The notes under the pieces: generated by a model
Told to the model about the DNA's origin: nothing
Database searches by the model: none
What the model saw: only the letters and a program-made list of their open reading frames with translations
Assembly: GCA_045863055.1 (NCBI GenBank)
Contig: BTUW01000021.1
Location: 18,763-82,762, forward strand
Reading direction: 5' to 3'
Source of the DNA: UTCHB3 sp008363265
GTDB taxonomy: Bacteria > Bacteroidota > Ignavibacteria > Ignavibacteriales > Ignavibacteriaceae
Length of the DNA stretch: 64,000 nucleotides
Program-made: the position numbers and the translations under genes
In this document: positions 26,801 to 33,379 of the stretch, piece after piece
How positions within the stretch are numbered: position 1 is the stretch's first letter
How the letters are laid out: each line of letters starts with the position of its first letter

Positions 26801-26957
26801 CCTCGGCGAAAAAGTCGCTGATCTGGTTGATGGTTTCACAGAAGCCGGCAGCCACACAGTCCAGTTTGACGCCTCAAGGCTTCCCAGTGGAATTTATTTC
26901 TACCGTCTCGTTTCAGGCTCATTCGTTGAAACGAAGAGGATGGTGCTGATCAAGTAA
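23838..26957 (+). CDS. Large T9SS-secreted multidomain protein (DUF4114, DUF11, choice-of-anchor A, BNR-like repeats)
   Basis: A 1039-residue secreted protein. Order: signal peptide (MKNIFILLFAVLLISGIDAQ); DUF4114-like domain ending VVLTFEDILRYKGGDQDFNDVVF (about 30-240), with an acidic cluster suited to Ca2+; a DUF11 repeat-like domain (VSLTKSVDNATPSDGAIVNY..., about 255-340); a choice-of-anchor A domain (FNIFAIEDLTQPSAD...GSILAPKAHLEF, about 350-600); then BNR/Ycf48-like propeller repeats of the RSTDSGENW / KSTDNGTSW type (about 655-920); and a C-terminal T9SS sorting domain (YPNPFNPSTVIRFAIP...SGIYFYRLVSG, about 955-1039). The sorting domain directs export through the type IX machine and surface attachment. 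Probably a surface adhesin or scaffold; the function is unknown. Confidence 0.9.
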   Translation: MKNIFILLFAVLLISGIDAQTINYKTLGTWNSSTGVPNYLEPVNDVVGQDLITRINSTLPEYHRVPQERPDLIADSVQTNLYIIQESDVWVTFVSEGAGYKNALGFYTYNVNTPPQSINDIAATMTLIFPNSSAVNSGGGMVAGMKVKIGRFQPGTVIGWFVVADGFRAPNVTGGNWLVFSNRNLNNSPNPALAQQNIQLNDLGSGRVVLTFEDILRYKGGDQDFNDVVFYATSNPITGISYTNIPIINNPENIQVANVSLTKSVDNATPSDGAIVNYAITATNIGPQTATSLIIKDVLPQGLVYQGHSVSTGSYDTSTGLWTISSLGVSATATLTLQSKVSIKSVSQAAFDLGPAKNFNIFAIEDLTQPSADSEGKVAVGRNAYFANYSLGDLLPASGGTEDVLIVGNNLQFISGLVTGGNVVYGGVSNLPIDQVSVIDGTVRKDSVMNFIAAGAYLRSLAASLSTYQTTGTITFQNSGIQCSGTNPFLNVFNISGNRLSSCTNFMVSVPNGSVVLINVDSANVKWSGDVIINGTAHSNVLYNFHDALDLYISHIDVRGSILAPKAHLEFPSGVINGQVIVREMYGSGQFNCAPDQTNYFNGTLPVTRDILNSAEVMELDQNDPDTTDNYAEVNLTLAGYGDPGQTGNVNWQPAQPSGLTDMVWVTLYENSNSILAGTWGGKILRSTDSGENWNRINPDMNVAYIWDIEVTGNNIFASTELGVYRSTNNGSTWSATNLTGKDVRALTLKNGVVYAGTWGEGVFKSTDNGTSWSQVSAGLGNAAVTAMLTAANGDLYAGTFNTGLYKSVDNGATWIKTSMTYPFIWSLGQSANGKIYAGTYGGGVFRSINNGANWYSINNGLAATHIYSITTDPQNHVFVSGWGQGVYSLTSGVMDSQDDNWNYMGMGGIEVSAVVINPTNGALLAFTSNGGIYVNNSPVTSIGVKGESEVPGTYSLSQNYPNPFNPSTVIRFAIPVAGNVDLKVYNSLGEKVADLVDGFTEAGSHTVQFDASRLPSGIYFYRLVSGSFVETKRMVLIK

Positions 26958-26984
26958 ATGTGAAATGTGAAATGTGAAATGTGA
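26955..26984 (+). repeat. Heptamer tandem array (GAAATGT) after the T9SS gene
   Basis: About four seven-base units (TAAATGT then three GAAATGT) begin at the stop codon of the T9SS cargo gene, so the TAA is the first unit. Unit sequence matches the array at 23561. Confidence 0.75.
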
Positions 26985-27062
26985 GCTGGTTTATATAAGT
27001 TGTGGGGTGAAGTTAAATGGTGTTTGCCCCATATAACATTTAACCTAATATTTAACATTTAG

Positions 27063-27103
27063 AAAAAAAGCTGCTTCGAAGAAATTCGGGGCAGCTTTTT
27101 TTT
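27063..27103 (+). terminator. Intrinsic terminator after the T9SS cargo gene
   Basis: A long stem formed by AAAAAAGCTGCTTCGAA and TTCGGGGCAGCTTTTTT (with G-T pairs) around a GAAA loop, followed by further T. The GCTGC/GCAGC core resembles the terminator at 4274. Confidence 0.88.
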
Positions 27104-27175
27104 GTTTTAAAATTTGTTTTAGTGTTAGAAATTACCGAAGTTTTATAACTCGATTTATTATATTTTGGAAGAAAA

Positions 27176-27586
27176 ATGAATCTGACACATATAGAACACA
27201 TCGGTATAGCAGTTGCAAATATGGAAGAAGCAATTGCCTATTACGAAGGTGTATTGGGACTAAAATGCTACAAAATTGAAGAAGTAGCAGATCAAAAAGT
27301 AAAGACCGCCTTTTTTCAAATAGGGCAGACCAAAATAGAGCTCCTCGAATCCACTTCCCCTGACGGACCCGTCGCAAAATTCATCGAAAAGAAAGGACCC
27401 GGAATCCATCACATCGCTTTTGCAGCGAAGGGTTTGCAGGAGTGCCTCGATGATGCTGCCGAAAAAGGAGTTTCACTCATAGACAAACAACCCCGTAAAG
27501 GGGCAGAAGGCCTTAACATCGCCTTCCTTCATCCCAAATCAACACTCGGCGTTCTCACAGAACTGTGCGAACACCCTGAAAACTGA
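27176..27586 (+). CDS. mce: Methylmalonyl-CoA epimerase
   Basis: A 136-residue VOC-fold metalloenzyme that interconverts (2R)- and (2S)-methylmalonyl-CoA. The start motif IEHIGIAVANMEEAI contains the first metal histidine; QIGQTKIELLESTSPDGPVAKFIEKKGPGIHHIAF holds the acidic ligand and second histidine, with a C-terminal GVLTELCEH glutamate. Length is normal. It stands 23 bases before the carboxyltransferase subunit of methylmalonyl-CoA decarboxylase, so the two work in succession in a succinyl-CoA/propionyl-CoA route and are probably one transcript. Confidence 0.95.
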   Translation: MNLTHIEHIGIAVANMEEAIAYYEGVLGLKCYKIEEVADQKVKTAFFQIGQTKIELLESTSPDGPVAKFIEKKGPGIHHIAFAAKGLQECLDDAAEKGVSLIDKQPRKGAEGLNIAFLHPKSTLGVLTELCEHPEN

Positions 27587-27609
27587 CCCGGAACCCAGGA
27601 AAAATAGTT

Positions 27610-29163
27610 ATGGAAGAGAAAATAAGAGAATTAATGGACCTCCGCAAGCAAGCCCGTATGGGTGGCGGAGAGAAAAGAATTGAAGCACAGCATAAAAAAG
27701 GTAAAATGACCGCGAGGGAGAGAATCGACATGCTCCTTGATCCCGGTAGTTTTGAAGAATTTGACATGTTCGTTTCTCATCGTTGTATCGACTTTGGCCT
27801 CGATCAGCAACAGTACCTCTCTGATGGTGTTGTTACCGGTTATGGCACGATCGATGGACGACTTGTATATGTCTTCTCGCAGGATTTTACGGTTTTCGGT
27901 GGTTCACTCTCAGAAATGTATGCTGAAAAGATCTGTAAAGTTATGGACAAAGCCCTCAAGGTGGGAGCTCCCGTTATCGGTATCAACGACTCAGGTGGTG
28001 CGCGAATCCAGGAAGGTGTTAAGTCACTTGGCGGTTACGCTGAAATTTTTGAGCGCAACATTCTTGCCTCGGGTGTTATCCCTCAGATCTCCGCGATCTT
28101 TGGTCCATGTGCCGGGGGCGCAGTTTACTCGCCTGCCCTTACCGATTTTATTCTGATGTCCCGCGACACCAGTTACATGTTCGTTACCGGTCCGAAGGTC
28201 GTGAAGACCGTTACAGGTGAAGATGTTGATGAAGAGCAGCTCGGTGGTGCTTATGTTCACGGTTCGAAGTCGGGCGTAAGCCACTTCATCGCAGAAGATG
28301 AGGAAGAGGGCATCATGCTTATCAGAAAGCTCCTGAGCTTCCTGCCTCAGAACAACCTTGAAGATCCCCCACTTGCCCCGTGCGATGACCCGATCGACAG
28401 GCTCGAAGACCAGCTTAATTCGATAATACCGGATAACCCGGCAGTTCCATACGATGTAAGGGATGTGATCCACGCCGTAACCGACTACAACGAATTTGTT
28501 GAAGTGCAGCGTCACTATGCTCCGAACATTGTTATCGGTTTTGCCCGTTTTAACGGCATGCCCGTGGGTATTGTTGCAAATCAGCCGAACTACATTGCCG
28601 GTGTTCTTGACATTAATTCATCCAGAAAAGCAGCCAGATTCGTAAGATTCTGCGATGCTTTCAACATTCCGGTTGTGACATTCGTTGATGTTCCCGGCTT
28701 CCTCCCGGGTACTGCTCAGGAGTACGGAGGAATCATTGTTCACGGAGCGAAGCTTCTCTTCGCTTATGGCGAGGCTACAGTTCCGAAAGTTACCGTGGTT
28801 CTCAGAAAAGCCTATGGCGGTGCCTATGATGTAATGGGTTCCAAACACCTCAGAGGTGACATCAACTACGCCTGGCCGACAGCCGAGATCGCTGTAATGG
28901 GTCCCAAAGGTGCCATCGAGATCCTTCACAATAAAGAGATCTCCGCCATCACTGATGACAAAGAGCGCGTTGCATTCATCAAACAGAAGGAAGAGGAGTA
29001 CAAGAACAAGTTCGCCTCACCTTATGTTGCCGCGAAATATGGTTATCTTGATGATGTTATCGAACCAAGGAACACCAGGTTCAGAGTTATCAGGGCTTTA
29101 CAGTCGCTGGCGACCAAAAAGGATACACTTCCTCCAAAGAAACACGCGAACATACCGCTTTAA
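27610..29163 (+). CDS. mmdA: Methylmalonyl-CoA decarboxylase / propionyl-CoA carboxylase carboxyltransferase subunit
   Basis: A 517-residue acyl-CoA carboxyltransferase made of two crotonase-like halves. Recognisable parts are KGKMTARERIDMLLDPGSFEE near the N-terminus, the oxyanion-forming GGARIQEGVKSLGGYAEIF and GPCAGGAVYSPALTDF, and in the second half DVPGFLPGTAQEYGGIIVHGAKLLFAY and AYGGAYDVMGSKHL. It moves CO2 from (S)-methylmalonyl-CoA to the biotin carrier (or the reverse in carboxylases). Beside it are delta, biotin-carrier and beta subunits of the sodium-pump type, which favours the decarboxylase assignment. The frame and length are intact. Confidence 0.93.
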   Translation: MEEKIRELMDLRKQARMGGGEKRIEAQHKKGKMTARERIDMLLDPGSFEEFDMFVSHRCIDFGLDQQQYLSDGVVTGYGTIDGRLVYVFSQDFTVFGGSLSEMYAEKICKVMDKALKVGAPVIGINDSGGARIQEGVKSLGGYAEIFERNILASGVIPQISAIFGPCAGGAVYSPALTDFILMSRDTSYMFVTGPKVVKTVTGEDVDEEQLGGAYVHGSKSGVSHFIAEDEEEGIMLIRKLLSFLPQNNLEDPPLAPCDDPIDRLEDQLNSIIPDNPAVPYDVRDVIHAVTDYNEFVEVQRHYAPNIVIGFARFNGMPVGIVANQPNYIAGVLDINSSRKAARFVRFCDAFNIPVVTFVDVPGFLPGTAQEYGGIIVHGAKLLFAYGEATVPKVTVVLRKAYGGAYDVMGSKHLRGDINYAWPTAEIAVMGPKGAIEILHNKEISAITDDKERVAFIKQKEEEYKNKFASPYVAAKYGYLDDVIEPRNTRFRVIRALQSLATKKDTLPPKKHANIPL

Positions 29164-29172
29164 GGAGCTGCC

Positions 29173-29706
29173 ATGAAGTTAACGAAAATAATGGCACTCG
29201 TGATCGTTGTGATGATGATGGTGACAGTTTATCCGCAGTCCACTTCCCCGGTGCCCGCCGCTGATTCTGCGAAAACCACCGCGGTCGATTCCACGGCAAA
29301 GCCGGCAAAGGACGCAAATGTCAGTGAACTGATACATCTGAATCCTTCAAAAACGATGGATGACATAAAAGGCCACGGGAACAGTTTTACACTTACGTTC
29401 ATAGGAATGGGAGTTGTGTTCTTTGCCCTCGCGGCACTTTACCTCACATTCACTGCAGCGAGTAAACTGATAAGACACTCAGTGGCCACAAAGCACTCAA
29501 AAACCAATCCGGAAAAGGCTTCTGCCGTTAAAGCGGAGGAAATGAGTGCTGAAGTGAATGCGGCTATCGCGATGGCGTTGTATGAATATTTCAACGCTAA
29601 TCACGATCAGGAAAACGCGATCCTTACCATCAACAGGGTGTCGAGAATGTATTCACCATGGAGCTCCAAGATCTACAATCTGCGGCATCATCCAAGAAAC
29701 TGGTAA
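29173..29706 (+). CDS. mmdD: Delta/OadG-type membrane subunit of the sodium-pump decarboxylase
   Basis: A 177-residue protein with an N-terminal hydrophobic leader (MKLTKIMALVIVVMMMVTVYPQ) and, unusually for the family, about 60 residues of Ala/Thr/Lys-rich sequence before the conserved membrane helix FTLTFIGMGVVFFALAALYLTF (about 75-98). After a cytoplasmic linker comes a helix EVNAAIAMALYEYF and the tail SSKIYNLRHHPRNW, the OadG pattern that docks the carboxyltransferase to the membrane. It lies between the alpha and biotin-carrier genes with 9- and 15-base gaps. The likely cleavable leader makes the processed protein a single-span subunit. Confidence 0.85.
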   Translation: MKLTKIMALVIVVMMMVTVYPQSTSPVPAADSAKTTAVDSTAKPAKDANVSELIHLNPSKTMDDIKGHGNSFTLTFIGMGVVFFALAALYLTFTAASKLIRHSVATKHSKTNPEKASAVKAEEMSAEVNAAIAMALYEYFNANHDQENAILTINRVSRMYSPWSSKIYNLRHHPRNW

Positions 29707-29721
29707 CCCACGAGGAAGACT

Positions 29722-30159
29722 ATGAAAAAATTCAACTTTAAAATAAACGGCAATGATTACCACGTTAATGTAAAGAACGTTGAAGGTGACTACGCTGAAA
29801 TAGAAGTAAACGGAACTAAATACGAAGTAGAGATCGAGAAGAAACTCGCTCAGCCGATCACACCACGTCTTGTCAGGGAACGCGCCGTTCCTTCTACTGA
29901 CTCTGACAGGCAGGTGGCAAAAACCACAAAGCCTGCCCCAAAATCAGGTGGTGTTAAGAGCCCGCTCCCCGGAACCATCCTTGAGGTTTTCGTAAAAGAA
30001 GGCGATACTGTGAAGATGGGTGACAGGCTGCTCGTACTCGAGGCCATGAAAATGGAAAACAAACTCGATGCCGACAAGCAGGGTGTGATAAAAGAAGTGA
30101 AGGTCAGACCGGGTGACACTGTTATGGAAGGTGATGTTCTGCTGGTTATAGGGGATTAG
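29722..30159 (+). CDS. mmdC: Biotin carrier subunit of the decarboxylase
   Basis: A 145-residue protein with an N-terminal small beta domain, a linker rich in Pro, Lys and Thr (about 50-75), and a C-terminal biotinyl domain. The biotin-accepting lysine is in EAMKMEN (about residue 112), preceded by SPLPGTILEVFVKEGDTVKMGD and followed by GDTVMEGDVLLVIGD. The carrier swings the carboxyl group from the carboxyltransferase to the membrane beta subunit. It is one base from the beta-subunit gene, so they are co-translated. Confidence 0.95.
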   Translation: MKKFNFKINGNDYHVNVKNVEGDYAEIEVNGTKYEVEIEKKLAQPITPRLVRERAVPSTDSDRQVAKTTKPAPKSGGVKSPLPGTILEVFVKEGDTVKMGDRLLVLEAMKMENKLDADKQGVIKEVKVRPGDTVMEGDVLLVIGD

Positions 30160-30160
30160 T

Positions 30161-31300
30161 ATGGAAACCCTTATAAATTTCTTTAACTACACCGGATTTG
30201 CGAACATTACCATCGGCCACGCGGTAATGATCTGCGTGGGGTTGATATTCATCTACCTCGCAATAACCAAAGAGTACGAGCCACTGCTTCTGATTCCGAT
30301 CGGTTTCGGTATTATCGTTGGCAACATCCCCTTCCTCGAGAACGCGGGACTGGGAATTGGCATTTATGAGAAGGGAAGCACTCTGAATTACCTGTATTTC
30401 GGTGTACTTCAGGGTATCTACCCTCCACTCATTTTCCTCGGAATTGGTGCCATGACTGATTTTTCCACATTGCTCTCGAACCCCAAGCTTATTCTACTTG
30501 GTGCAGCTGCTCAGATAGGTATCTTTATTACTTTTGTTGGAGCGATCGCACTCGGATTCACTCCGAATGAGGCCGCTTCGATCGGTATAATTGGTGGAGC
30601 TGACGGCCCAACCGCTATCTTCCTGTCTTCAAAACTGGCACCGCACCTCATCGGCGCGATCGCCATTTCGGCATACTCATATATGGCACTGGTACCATTG
30701 ATCCAGCCGCCAGTGATGAGATTGTTGACGAATGACAAAGAACGCCTCATCAGGATGAAACCACCAAGAGTGGTCTCGAAAACCGAAAAGATCATGTTCC
30801 CGATCCTGGGCCTATTGCTCACTACTTTCATTTCACCAAGCGCGTTGCCGCTTCTTGGAACTCTCTTCTTCGGAAACATTCTAAAAGAAAGTGGTGTAAC
30901 GAAAAGGCTTGCGGACACTGCAGCAAGACCCATGATCGATATCGTAACCATTTTGCTGGGGCTAACAGTTGGTGCTTCAACACAGGCAACAACTTTCCTT
31001 ACGCCACAGTCGGTTCTTATCTTTGTTCTCGGCGCGTTGTCATTCGTGGTAGCCACTGCCGGTGGTGTCATGTTCGCGAAGTTCATGAATCTCTTCCTGA
31101 AGGCTGAGGACAAGATCAATCCCTTGATCGGTAACGCGGGTGTTTCCGCCGTTCCCGACAGCGCGAGGGTTTCGCAGATCGTTGGCCTTGAGTACGACAA
31201 GTCCAATCACCTTCTGATGCATGCCATGGCGCCAAATGTTGCCGGCGTTATCGGAAGCGCGGTCGCGGCGGGTATTCTGCTGAGTTTTATGACAAGCTAA
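30161..31300 (+). CDS. mmdB: Sodium-pumping decarboxylase beta subunit
   Basis: A 379-residue integral membrane protein with about nine to eleven hydrophobic segments. Family markers are FGIIVGNIPFLENAGLGI, IFLGIGAMTDFSTLLSNP, the duplicated ion-site regions GIIGGADGPTAIFLSSKL (with the Na+-coordinating aspartate) and NAGVSAVPDSARVSQ, and HAMAPNVAGVIGSAVAAG at the end. It decarboxylates carboxybiotin and exports Na+, conserving the free energy of methylmalonyl-CoA decarboxylation as a sodium gradient. The subunit set alpha, delta, biotin carrier, beta is complete, which implies a functional pump. Confidence 0.96.
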   Translation: METLINFFNYTGFANITIGHAVMICVGLIFIYLAITKEYEPLLLIPIGFGIIVGNIPFLENAGLGIGIYEKGSTLNYLYFGVLQGIYPPLIFLGIGAMTDFSTLLSNPKLILLGAAAQIGIFITFVGAIALGFTPNEAASIGIIGGADGPTAIFLSSKLAPHLIGAIAISAYSYMALVPLIQPPVMRLLTNDKERLIRMKPPRVVSKTEKIMFPILGLLLTTFISPSALPLLGTLFFGNILKESGVTKRLADTAARPMIDIVTILLGLTVGASTQATTFLTPQSVLIFVLGALSFVVATAGGVMFAKFMNLFLKAEDKINPLIGNAGVSAVPDSARVSQIVGLEYDKSNHLLMHAMAPNVAGVIGSAVAAGILLSFMTS

Positions 31301-31325
31301 CAGCAAAAGATCAGTTGTATTTACG

Positions 31326-31363
31326 AGCGTGATCCCTGATCTTTCAGAATCGGGGATCACGCT
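31326..31363 (+). terminator. Strong hairpin after the decarboxylase operon
   Basis: A 15-bp stem (AGCGTGATCCC/GGGATCACGCT plus four further pairs, one of them G-T) closes an eight-base loop CTTTCAGA. There is no T tract behind it, so it may be a transcript-stabilising 3' hairpin or a weak terminator rather than a classical one. The rest of the gap to the isocitrate dehydrogenase gene is AT-rich and presumably holds that gene's promoter. Confidence 0.6.
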
Positions 31364-31535
31364 TACGATTATAAAGGAGAATTCATCAAATTCTTCTTGA
31401 CTATTGATCTGAATCTTTCTAATTTTATGAAGTAAAATATATTTCTTTTTTGTCGATAAGTGAAACAATTGTTACATTTTAATTTTGACAAGAAGTAACC
31501 GGATCCAAAAAACAAAAAATACATACGGAGAGAGA

Positions 31536-32654
31536 ATGGCAAAGTATAAAATAGCCTGGTTGCCCGGCGACGGTATCGGTATCGAAGTACTCGAAGCCGC
31601 CAAAATAGTTCTGGACAAAACCGGACTTGATGCTGAATACATACACGGAGATATTGGGTGGGAGTTCTGGAGAACTGAAGCCGATGCACTTCCGCAAAGA
31701 ACCGTTGACCTGCTGGAAAATGTTGATGCCGCCATGTTTGGTGCCATCACTTCAAAACCTAAAAAAGATTCCGAAGCCGAACTTATCCCTGAACTGCAGG
31801 GAAAGGGCCTAATCTACAGATCACCGATCGTCAGAATGCGCCAGATGTTCGACCTCTACACCTGCCTCCGCCCCACCAAAGGTTATAAGGGCAATGCTCT
31901 TAACTACAAAGAAAACATCGATCTCGTCGTTTTCCGCGAGAACACTGAAGACCTCTACTGCGGTGTTGAGTTCGCCCCAGTTCCTCAGGAAGTTGCTGAT
32001 GTGCTGGCCAAACACTCGAAACCGTTCAATGTTTTTGCCGGACTTGGCGCCGAAGAATACGCCATCAACTGCAAGATAAACACGAAAAAAGGTTCAGAGA
32101 AGATCATCAGAGCCGCTTTCGAGTTTGCCCGCAAGAACAACCGCAAAAAAGTTACGATCATCCACAAAGCAAATGTTGTAAGAGCCACTGATGGCCTCTT
32201 CTTCGATATCGCGAAGGAAGTAAGGAAAGACTATCCTGAGATCGAGATGGATGACGCGAACATCGACGCGATCACAATGTGGCTGCTCAAGAACCCCCAC
32301 AACTATGATGTGCTGGTTGCGACAAACCTGTTCGGCGATATCATCTCCGATCTTTGCGCTCAGATGGTTGGCGGACTCGGTTTCGGCTGTTCAGGAAACA
32401 TCGGTGACAAACTCGCGGTTTTCGAGCCTACACACGGTTCAGCCCCCAAATATTTCGGTCAGTACAAGGTTAACCCGATCGCTACAATCCTCGCGGCAAA
32501 GATGATGCTCGAGTGGCTAGGCGAACAGGAACTTGCCGACAAGGTTGAGAACGCGGTCGCACGCGTGATCGCCGAAGGCAAGTACAAAACCTACGACATG
32601 GGCGGCAATACCAAAACACTCGAAATGGCCGAAGCCATCGCTGCTTATATTTAA
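31536..32654 (+). CDS. Isocitrate/isopropylmalate dehydrogenase-family enzyme, probably NAD-type isocitrate dehydrogenase
   Basis: 372 residues of the beta-decarboxylating dehydrogenase family. The chosen ATG (31536) is five bases after GGAG and starts MAKYKIAWLPGDGIGIEVLEAAK; the frame also has an upstream TTG that lacks such a site. Further motifs are RSPIVRMRQMFDLYTCLRP (substrate arginines), DLVVFRENTEDLYCGVEF, the catalytic lysine in TIIHKANVVRATDGLFF, NLFGDIISDLCAQMVGG (metal aspartates) and THGSAPKYFGQ (coenzyme). The coenzyme loop and the neighbouring aconitase and citrate lyase genes point to isocitrate rather than isopropylmalate or homoisocitrate as substrate. NAD rather than NADP use is inferred. 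Confidence 0.85.
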   Translation: MAKYKIAWLPGDGIGIEVLEAAKIVLDKTGLDAEYIHGDIGWEFWRTEADALPQRTVDLLENVDAAMFGAITSKPKKDSEAELIPELQGKGLIYRSPIVRMRQMFDLYTCLRPTKGYKGNALNYKENIDLVVFRENTEDLYCGVEFAPVPQEVADVLAKHSKPFNVFAGLGAEEYAINCKINTKKGSEKIIRAAFEFARKNNRKKVTIIHKANVVRATDGLFFDIAKEVRKDYPEIEMDDANIDAITMWLLKNPHNYDVLVATNLFGDIISDLCAQMVGGLGFGCSGNIGDKLAVFEPTHGSAPKYFGQYKVNPIATILAAKMMLEWLGEQELADKVENAVARVIAEGKYKTYDMGGNTKTLEMAEAIAAYI

Positions 32655-32810
32655 GGAGCAAATCACCACAGAGCGCACAGAGCCCACTGAGAAGGTATTA
32701 GGTATTAGGTATAAAAACCTGATCCGCGTGAATCCGTAAAATTAGCGTGTTTTCGCGTCCTGGTAAACTCCTCTGTGTCCTCTGTGTGCTCTGTGGTTTA
32801 ATTTAGCGTT
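32655..32810 (+). repeat. Interspersed palindromic element with 18-bp terminal inverted repeats
   Basis: Left end ACCACAGAGCGCACAGAG (32665-32682) pairs with right end CTCTGTGTGCTCTGTGGT (32780-32797), one mismatch in 18. Between them are heptamers GGTATTA, GGTATTA, GGTATAA and a GC-biased stretch with CCGCGTGAATCCGT and TTTTCGCGTCCTGG. The inner part matches the style of the element at 35374. It fills nearly all of the space between isocitrate dehydrogenase and the HD gene. Confidence 0.8.
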
Positions 32811-32837
32811 CACATAATTAAAACGATTGAGTTTACG

Positions 32838-33371
32838 ATGAGAGAGAAAGTTTTAAAAATATGGCCGGAGATCAACTGGATACAGGATCCCGAACTTAGA
32901 GAACAAACCCTGCAATGCTGGATCTACGCGATAGAGAACAGTGTGCTGTCACCTGAAGACCTTGATGTTATTCCTTTTTCGCTTCTGATCAAGGACTGCA
33001 ATGTTTCCTTCATGAACCACAAGCGCACAGCCGTGCAGCTTTCGGTTGAGATCGCTAAGATAATGAAGAACAACTTCGGCGACTCGATAAAATTCAATAT
33101 GGACCATGTTATTTCAGGCGCCATCCTGATCGATGTGGGCAAGCTGATCGAATACGACATGAAAGACGGTAAGCTCATCACTTCACCGGCCGGTAAACTC
33201 GTTAGACATCCGTTCAGCGGACTTGCGATCGCCGACCGTTTCGGTATTCCCGCGGAAGTGCAGCACGTCATCGCCACTCACTCGAAAGAGGGTGACCTCG
33301 GCTACAGAACCGTTGAGTCGCTGATCGTGCATCACGCCGATTTCGTAAGCTTCGAACCATTCAAGGCTTGA
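32838..33371 (+). CDS. HD-domain-like protein with altered HD dyad
   Basis: A 177-residue protein that follows the HD-phosphohydrolase layout: NHKRTAVQLSVEIA (first His), GAILIDVGK (where active enzymes have HDIGK), HPFSGLAIADRFGIP, VQHVIATHSKEGD and LIVHHADFVSFE. The histidine of the diagnostic HD pair is Ile here, so a metal ligand is missing while the other histidines and the final aspartate remain. It may be a regulatory or non-catalytic member, or a divergent enzyme. Its last bases overlap a spurious TTG in front of aconitase, and the aconitase ATG is nine bases past its stop, so it is co-transcribed with the TCA genes. Confidence 0.72.
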   Translation: MREKVLKIWPEINWIQDPELREQTLQCWIYAIENSVLSPEDLDVIPFSLLIKDCNVSFMNHKRTAVQLSVEIAKIMKNNFGDSIKFNMDHVISGAILIDVGKLIEYDMKDGKLITSPAGKLVRHPFSGLAIADRFGIPAEVQHVIATHSKEGDLGYRTVESLIVHHADFVSFEPFKA

Positions 33372-33379
33372 GGTTAGTG

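Noticed and set aside
29173..29706. The OadG-like protein as an unrelated secreted protein because of its leader
   Set aside because: The membrane helix, C-terminal motif and position between decarboxylase subunits fit the delta subunit.
31326..31363. Riboswitch or leader before isocitrate dehydrogenase
   Set aside because: It is a simple perfect hairpin directly behind the upstream operon with no further conserved structure; better explained as a 3' hairpin.
31485..31535. N-terminal extension of isocitrate dehydrogenase from a TTG
   Set aside because: GGAG lies five bases before the ATG at 31536, where the family's N-terminus begins.
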